Source of the DNA: Betaproteobacteria bacterium
GTDB lineage: Bacteria > Pseudomonadota > Gammaproteobacteria > Burkholderiales > Burkholderiaceae_C
Reading direction: 5' to 3'
NCBI GenBank assembly: GCA_009918225.1
Contig: RGEP01000129.1
Coordinates: 1-5,551 of the forward strand
DNA length: 5,551 nucleotides
Under the pieces are notes generated by a model that worked only from the letters and a program-made list of their open reading frames with translations, had not been told where the DNA came from and did not search any database. The position numbers and the translations under genes were made by a program. Shown here piece after piece: positions 5,177 through 5,551 of this stretch. The first letter of the stretch is position 1, and each line of letters opens with the position of its first letter.

Positions 5177-5551
5177 ATGCCGAACCACAACCTCTACGCC
5201 GCACTGCGGGCAGGCTTTCCGGATGACCTGAACGCCGTGGCGGTGGAAACCGCCGACGCACCGGTAGGCCAGGATTTCGCGCCGCTGTACTACACCTGGG
5301 GCGACCTGGACCGTGCCAGCGCGCGCATCGCCAACCTGCTGGGGTTCCTGGAACTGCCGCCGCAGTCGCGCATCGCGGTGCAGGTGGACAAGAGCGTTGA
5401 AAACCTCATCCTGTACCTGGCGGTGCTGCGCGCCGGCCATGTGTACCTGCCGCTGAACAACGCCTACCAAGCAGCCGAGATCGAATACTTCATCGGCAAT
5501 GCAGAACCGGCGGTGGTGGTGTGCTCGCCCAAGAACTTTGGCTGGATCAGC
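5177..5551 (+). CDS. matB: Malonyl-CoA synthetase (MatB), N-terminal part, cut by the right window edge
   Basis: An acyl-adenylate-forming (ANL/AMP-binding) enzyme that in the MatB group joins malonate to CoA using ATP, in the cytoplasm. The first 125 residues are present and the frame is open to the window edge; full-length MatB is about 500 residues. Recognisable parts are NLYAALRAGFPDDL, YTWGDLDRASARIANLL, QVDKSVENLILYLAVLRAG (69-87), HVYLPLNNAYQAAEI (88-102) and YFIGNAEPAVVVC (104-116). These closely parallel Rhodopseudomonas MatB (TEKSVEALVLYLATVRAG, VYLPLNTAY, EPKIVVC). The ATP-binding P-loop and catalytic lysine lie beyond the edge. Two in-frame ATGs exist, at 5171 and 5177. The second is chosen because AGGA (5168-5171) is correctly spaced for it, but 5171 would add only two residues. 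It lies 66 bp downstream of a Bug gene on the same strand and is probably cotranscribed. A close relative acting on a methylmalonate-like acid is the main alternative. Confidence 0.88.
   Translation, partial: MPNHNLYAALRAGFPDDLNAVAVETADAPVGQDFAPLYYTWGDLDRASARIANLLGFLELPPQSRIAVQVDKSVENLILYLAVLRAGHVYLPLNNAYQAAEIEYFIGNAEPAVVVCSPKNFGWIS

Noticed and set aside
4112..5470. Minus-strand open frame of 452 codons opposite the second Bug gene and matB
   Set aside because: It spans two real genes and their spacer in antisense, with His/Gly/Val-rich composition and no motif.

Overview
The window comes from a GC-rich beta-proteobacterium, most likely a member of the Burkholderiales/Comamonadaceae (Acidovorax/Variovorax/Hydrogenophaga-like). 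Three things point there: GC-biased codon use, two periplasmic 'Bug' (TctC-type) solute-binding proteins in 5.5 kb (a family greatly expanded in this group), and Burkholderiales-style sequences for DadA and malonyl-CoA synthetase. The group assignment is a judgement from sequence flavour, not from a search. The window is densely coded and carries six genes, two of them cut by the window edges. There are no RNA genes, mobile elements or CRISPR arrays. No gap between genes exceeds about 180 bases.

Left half, minus strand (read from 2933 down to 1): a Bug solute-binding protein, then an M20-family metal-dependent amidohydrolase, then the N-terminal 191 codons of a DadA-type D-amino acid dehydrogenase. 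All face the same way with gaps of 140 and 49 bp and look like one transcription unit. A reasonable reading is capture of an N-acyl (or similar amide-linked) amino acid in the periplasm, hydrolysis of the amide in the cytoplasm, and oxidative deamination of the released amino acid. The substrate is not identified.

Middle: a LysR-type regulator is transcribed divergently from the Bug gene across a 181-bp intergenic region. That region holds two copies of ATGCATTG exactly 22 bp apart (two helical turns). The first is a perfect 10-bp palindrome, making the pair a good candidate operator for this LysR protein.

Right half, plus strand: 100 bp after the regulator comes a second, clearly different Bug solute-binding protein that appears to start at TTG. 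After 66 bp comes the N-terminal part of a malonyl-CoA synthetase (MatB), cut by the right edge. This pairing suggests, but does not prove, uptake and activation of malonate or a related dicarboxylate. Neither Bug gene has its membrane subunits (TctA/TctB type) in the window.

The families are ordinary. The points worth a second look are the operator candidate, the two Bug-plus-enzyme pairings as substrate predictions, and the stem-loop just downstream of the first Bug gene.
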